Shown here: positions 60,347 to 64,000 of the stretch, in pieces
Layout: every line of letters starts with the position of its first letter
Position numbering within the stretch: the first letter of the stretch is position 1
Source: Anaerococcus murdochii
GTDB taxonomy: Bacteria; Bacillota; Clostridia; Tissierellales; Peptoniphilaceae
Assembly: GCF_019957155.1 (NCBI RefSeq)
Contig: NZ_JAIPME010000002.1
Location: forward strand, 496,001 to 560,000
Length of the DNA: 64,000 nucleotides
Direction of reading: 5' to 3'
Made by a program: the position numbers and the translations under genes
Notes under the pieces: model-generated
Told to the model about the DNA's origin: nothing
The model's database searches: none
The model's input: the letters and a program-made list of their open reading frames with translations, nothing else

Positions 60347-61521
60347 TATTGTATCTCTCCTTCGTTTTTATCTGCTTTTTTGTCAGCTTCTACGTATTCC
60401 ATTTCAGGAATTTCCATTTCTCTAGCAAAAGCCTTGTTTGCTGGGCTTATTAGAGCTTTTTCACAGTTTACTACGAAATCTTGTACGTTTGTTACCATTG
60501 GCACGTATGCAAGATTTTCTCTAGCTGCTCCTACTTTGTGTACTACGTTTTCTGTTACGTCTACACAGTATAGGTAAACTGGTGAAATTTTTCCATCTTT
60601 TCTTACCCTATAGCTAGATGCCATGTTGGCTACTGATAGGGAGTGGAGCATGGTTGCTATACAAATAATTACTGTTGCCTTATCAAGTTCTTTCTTTGTT
60701 TCTGTAAGTGCTCTATCTTCATCGCCTATTACTTCTGGAAGTGGACCGTCATCTCTGATTGATCCTGAAAGTACAAATGGAACGTCCATGTCTGATAGGG
60801 TCTTGATGATACCGTCTTTTACATTTCCGCTTGCGATAAATTCTTTTATAGAACCTGTTGTTCTTACTTCGTTTAATAGGTCAAGGTGGTTATAGTGACC
60901 CATTGGTTGGTTTTCTTGGGTGTAGATATTTTGACCAAGAGCTGTATTTAAGAATCCACCTTCAAGGTCGTGAGTTGCCATAGCGTTTCCGCCTAATAGG
61001 CAGTTGATATAGCCATTTTCTGCAAGTTGGTTAAGGGCTTTTCTAGTATCATAGTCAAATACTACTGAAGGACCTAGTACCCATACTATATAACCATCTT
61101 CTGAATCTCTTTCGTGTTGTAAGAGTTCAAATAGGTTGTCATAGTCTTCAGAGAATGATGTTTCTACGGCCTTACCTGGTTTAGAATATACATCGTCTGG
61201 GAAGGCGTTGTTATAAACAAAGATACCGTCTTCGATTTTGCCGTCTTCGCTTACTACAACTTGATCACCTTTTTTAAGGTCTCTTATTTCTTCTACTACG
61301 ATTTTGCCGTCTTTTAGGACTGCAACACAGTTTAATGATGTATGTTCAGGTAGTTGCCATTCGCCATTTACTTTATAGAATGTTGGCATATGGCGTGTTA
61401 GGTAGAAATCATCAGGTGCAACACCGTCTTTCTCTACTTCTTGTAGGCTAATGTCTGCTGCTTTCTTGAACTTTTCTTCTGAAAAGTCTGGTGTAACAAA
61501 TTCTGGTACTTTAAATTCCAT
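60346..61521 (-). CDS. TIGR00300/LOR-SDH-domain protein, ornithine cyclodeaminase type (paralog 1)
   Basis: 391 residues, clearly related over its full length to the gene after it: RDLKKGDQVVVS, GPSVVFDYDTRKAL, LLGGNAMATHDLEGGFLNT, NVKDGIIKTLSDMDVPFVLSGSIRDDGPLPEV and VPMVTNVQDFVVNCEKAL. The dinucleotide-binding GGNAMATHDLE is the family's usual form here, while the second paralog has CGTETAAFDLE. One of the two may thus be catalytic and the other structural, forming a heteromer. It starts 4 bp after the Clp gene. Confidence 0.75.
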   Translation of the reverse strand: MEFKVPEFVTPDFSEEKFKKAADISLQEVEKDGVAPDDFYLTRHMPTFYKVNGEWQLPEHTSLNCVAVLKDGKIVVEEIRDLKKGDQVVVSEDGKIEDGIFVYNNAFPDDVYSKPGKAVETSFSEDYDNLFELLQHERDSEDGYIVWVLGPSVVFDYDTRKALNQLAENGYINCLLGGNAMATHDLEGGFLNTALGQNIYTQENQPMGHYNHLDLLNEVRTTGSIKEFIASGNVKDGIIKTLSDMDVPFVLSGSIRDDGPLPEVIGDEDRALTETKKELDKATVIICIATMLHSLSVANMASSYRVRKDGKISPVYLYCVDVTENVVHKVGAARENLAYVPMVTNVQDFVVNCEKALISPANKAFAREMEIPEMEYVEADKKADKNEGEIQ

Positions 61522-61525
61522 TCTT

Positions 61526-64000
61526 CTACTCCTTATTTTTATTTTCTTTTAATTCGACAGTGAACTTATTTTCACTATCAAAATCCAAAGTTAATTCTGA
61601 GAATGCTTTAATTTCGCTTTCGAGATTTTTCTCGCAAATCAAAAAGTAAACATCCTGTTCTATAAGCTTCTTTAAGCTCCTTGCATCAAAACCCTCTTCC
61701 TTGGCATAGACGCCGAATTTATCAAAAAATCCGTCCGCATAGGAGAGTTTTATCTGTCTTTCTGCTAGGGCTTTTTCTAATTCCCTAAAGTTTAGGTAAA
61801 TAAGCTTATCTAATTTATCATCATCTAGAGGGCTTAGTTTGAAGACGTAATCGACATATTTGCCAAAGTCCACGTCAAATTTTTCTTTGACTAATTTTTC
61901 GTAATCTTCGTCACTATCTACAGTCATGGTTAGGACTACGATTGAGTTTTTAAGGTTGATGTCGCGTCCCTTGTTATCCTTGATTGTGCCGTCTTGGATG
62001 ATTTGTAGGACCAAGTTTTGCACCTCGAAGTGGGCGTTTTCGATATTTTCAAAAACCAACACACTGTAAGGTCTGGTCCTTAATGCCTGGGTCAATACTC
62101 CTCCGAATTCGTATCCAACATAGCCAGGAGGGGCACCAATCAGCTTGGTGATTGATGACTTATCAGTAAACTCGCTCATATCGAAGCTAAGTAGGGATTT
62201 TTCTCCCTCATAGAGATAGTCTGCCAAAAGTTTGGCTATATAAGACTTACCCGAAGATGATGGTCCTGAAACATTAAAACTTAGGACTGGCCTTTTTCTC
62301 TCAAAGAGACCGCCTTCTGATATGATGTAGGTATTTATAATCTTATCGATCATATCATCGCCGCCTACGAATTCTTCCTTGAGTTTTTCTCTAACAAGTT
62401 TAATAGAATCAAGTTTGTCATATTGGAGCTTAGACTTTGGCATTCCGCTCATCTTTGAAATAATATCTTTGACTTCAGAAACGCCAACTTTTGTCCTCAG
62501 CGGATAATATTCTCCTTTATCTTCTATTTTCTTTAATTTTTCGCTTACTTTTTCTTTTAGACTTACGAACTTATCAAGGTTTTCAAAGTCTCTCTTATCC
62601 TTGGCTTCTTCTATCTCAAAGCCAATGATGTCGATTTCTCTTTCAAGCTTGACTATAGTTTCTTGTCTTTCTTTTTCTTTTTCATAGAGTTCAGTTTTTT
62701 GGGCAAGCTCTTCTTCAAGCTTTTTGATCTGTTCTTCTTTTTCCTTGGACCTGTGGCTTGATAGGCTGTCTTTTTCGTTTTTTAAGGCTATATTTTCCAT
62801 TTCAAGCTGGACAATTTCCCTGTGGAGATTATCTAGCTCTTCTGGTTTTTGGTCCCTCGCCATTTTTACCTGGGCACAAGCCTCATCTATGACGTCTATT
62901 GCCACATCTGGGAGTTTCCTCTCAGTCAAAAACCTCTTTGATAATTTAACCGCTTCTGTGATAGCAGGGTCTGTTATCTTTATCATATGGTGGTTTTCGT
63001 ATTTGGATTTTATTCCCCTCATGATAGCAATTGTTGTTTCAACGCTTGGCTCCTCGATTAGGATTTTTTGGAAACGCCTATCAAGGGCCTTATCTACCTC
63101 AATGTGCTTTCTGTATTCTTCGATGGTAGTTGCACCTATTGTTAAAATCTCTCCACGAGCCAGCATTGGTTTCAGCATATTGGCTGTATCCATTGTTCCC
63201 GATGCAGATCCTGAACCTATTATGTTGTGGATTTCATCTATAAATAGAATTATCCTTCCCTTAGAGTCCTTGATAATTTCAAGAATTTTTTTAAGTCTTT
63301 CTTCAAAATCTCCCCTGTATTTTGCTCCAGCAACTAAGGCTGTCATATCTAGGGAGAATATAATCTTATCTTTTAAATCATCTGGCACGTCGCCTGCCAC
63401 AATCCTTTGGACAATACCTTCAACTATGGCAGTTTTACCAACGCCTGCATCCCCGATTAAAACCGGATTGTTTTTTATCCTTCTAGATAAAATCCTGATG
63501 GCGTTTCTGGTTTCTTCTTCCCTGCCGATAACCGGATCAAGCCTTCCTTCGATGGCTTCCTTGGTGAGGACTGTCCCGTATTTTTCAAGGTTGATTATAG
63601 TTTCTTGGTCGACGCCCTTTAGTAGGTATTCGTTAAATTTCTTGGCAACTAATTCGTTAAAAATTTGATAAGTTAGACCGTGTGTCGCCGCAAGTTTTGC
63701 TGTTGGCATATCGGCTTCTCTTAGGAGGGCCAAAACCAAGTGTTCGGTCTTGATTTTTTCTTCAAACTGGTTTCTAGAAATTTCTTCTGCTATCAAAAGA
63801 GCTCTTTGATAAGACCTTGATGTGTAGAGGGAAGAAATCCCCTTAGCTGACCTTAATTTGGTCAGGGCATTTTCTGTATCATCCAAAACATCTTGGTAGA
63901 TTACCTTAAGTTCCTTAAAATAGGTTCTTATTAATTTTTCCTCTAAGGTCAAAATCGCATAGAAAATGTGAAGGTCAGATACCTCTACGTTGTTTTTCCT
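61526..64000 (-). CDS. ClpB/ClpC-like AAA+ ATPase with degenerate second domain (5' end outside window)
   Basis: At least 824 residues; the frame stays open to the right edge (… KNNVEVSDLHIFYAIL), matching the first Clp_N repeat, so the true start lies outside. D1 is intact: Walker A GDAGVGKT, Walker B IILFIDEIH, GATTIEEYRKHIE. A ~120-residue coiled coil resembling a ClpB middle domain follows. D2 keeps Walker A GPSSSGKS, but Walker B is VFENIENAH (catalytic Glu lost), sensor 1 is TMT, and the NR Arg finger is VF. No IGF loop for ClpP is seen. It heads an arginine/ornithine-catabolism operon. Confidence 0.88.
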   Translation of the reverse strand, partial: RKNNVEVSDLHIFYAILTLEEKLIRTYFKELKVIYQDVLDDTENALTKLRSAKGISSLYTSRSYQRALLIAEEISRNQFEEKIKTEHLVLALLREADMPTAKLAATHGLTYQIFNELVAKKFNEYLLKGVDQETIINLEKYGTVLTKEAIEGRLDPVIGREEETRNAIRILSRRIKNNPVLIGDAGVGKTAIVEGIVQRIVAGDVPDDLKDKIIFSLDMTALVAGAKYRGDFEERLKKILEIIKDSKGRIILFIDEIHNIIGSGSASGTMDTANMLKPMLARGEILTIGATTIEEYRKHIEVDKALDRRFQKILIEEPSVETTIAIMRGIKSKYENHHMIKITDPAITEAVKLSKRFLTERKLPDVAIDVIDEACAQVKMARDQKPEELDNLHREIVQLEMENIALKNEKDSLSSHRSKEKEEQIKKLEEELAQKTELYEKEKERQETIVKLEREIDIIGFEIEEAKDKRDFENLDKFVSLKEKVSEKLKKIEDKGEYYPLRTKVGVSEVKDIISKMSGMPKSKLQYDKLDSIKLVREKLKEEFVGGDDMIDKIINTYIISEGGLFERKRPVLSFNVSGPSSSGKSYIAKLLADYLYEGEKSLLSFDMSEFTDKSSITKLIGAPPGYVGYEFGGVLTQALRTRPYSVLVFENIENAHFEVQNLVLQIIQDGTIKDNKGRDINLKNSIVVLTMTVDSDEDYEKLVKEKFDVDFGKYVDYVFKLSPLDDDKLDKLIYLNFRELEKALAERQIKLSYADGFFDKFGVYAKEEGFDARSLKKLIEQDVYFLICEKNLESEIKAFSELTLDFDSENKFTVELKENKNKE

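Noticed and set aside
1..64000. CRISPR arrays, rRNA or tRNA genes
   Set aside because: No regularly spaced repeats, no rRNA-like runs and no tRNA cloverleaf were seen on reading both strands.

Overview
The window is about 64 kb of AT-rich chromosomal DNA from a low-GC Gram-positive anaerobe. Gene content fits the Peptoniphilaceae, with Anaerococcus or a near relative as my best guess. This rests on the sigma-70, cysS, gltX, ctsR-mcsA-mcsB-clpC, radA and ECF-transporter families, the lipoprotein signals and the strong AGGAGG ribosome binding sites. The species is an inference, because no rRNA or tRNA gene was seen. Most genes lie on the minus strand.

Layout. 0-4.4 kb: an iron-type ABC exporter pair, a divergent AraC regulator and dps, followed by decayed DNA flanked by 28-bp repeats. 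4.8-12.6 kb: peptidase D, HemZ, a CpXC protein, an ECF S component, a FUSC half-protein, a degenerate nucleoside hydrolase and an ABC-2 exporter. 12.8-18 kb: sigma factor, yacP, rlmB, cysS and gltX. 18.1-25 kb: an orphan PTS IIB lacking its histidine with a HAD phosphatase, pncB, then GH84, manA and a carboxypeptidase, and a TrxR-like flavoprotein. 25-30.6 kb: two flavinylated lipoproteins, radA, glutamate-cysteine ligase and an interrupted ogt. 30.7-36.5 kb: a maltodextrin-type ABC importer behind a strong promoter with a cre-like site. 36.8-39 kb: a C69 dipeptidase and an unknown protein. 39.1-43.2 kb: a SAM-I riboswitch driving a SAM hydrolase and a complete ECF transporter. 43.4-47.3 kb: a 33-residue membrane peptide, an M20 amidohydrolase and an orphan OppA. 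48.2-53.6 kb: the CtsR heat-shock operon and a CtsR-box-controlled membrane protease. 53.6-54.6 kb: an inverted-repeat, GC-rich, hairpin-dense element. 55.3-57.2 kb: an iron-box-controlled secreted coiled-coil gene broken by one stop codon. 58.3-64 kb: an operon of carbamate kinase, two tandem TIGR00300 (ornithine cyclodeaminase-type) paralogs and a large Clp ATPase whose second AAA+ domain has lost key residues.

Three themes tie genes together. First, four promoters carry a Fur/PerR-like 7-1-7 box (ABC exporter/AraC, dps, TrxR-like flavoprotein, coiled-coil surface protein), which suggests one metal or oxidative-stress regulon. Second, several proteins keep their family fold but have lost catalytic residues: McsB, PTS IIB, nucleoside hydrolase and the second Clp ATPase. 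Third, a roughly 400-bp composite repeat occurs at 47.8 and 54.1 kb. It contains a conserved, self-closing RNA-like segment of about 120 nt and GC-rich palindromes; a third, inverted partial copy lies at 53.7 kb. It matches no element I can name.
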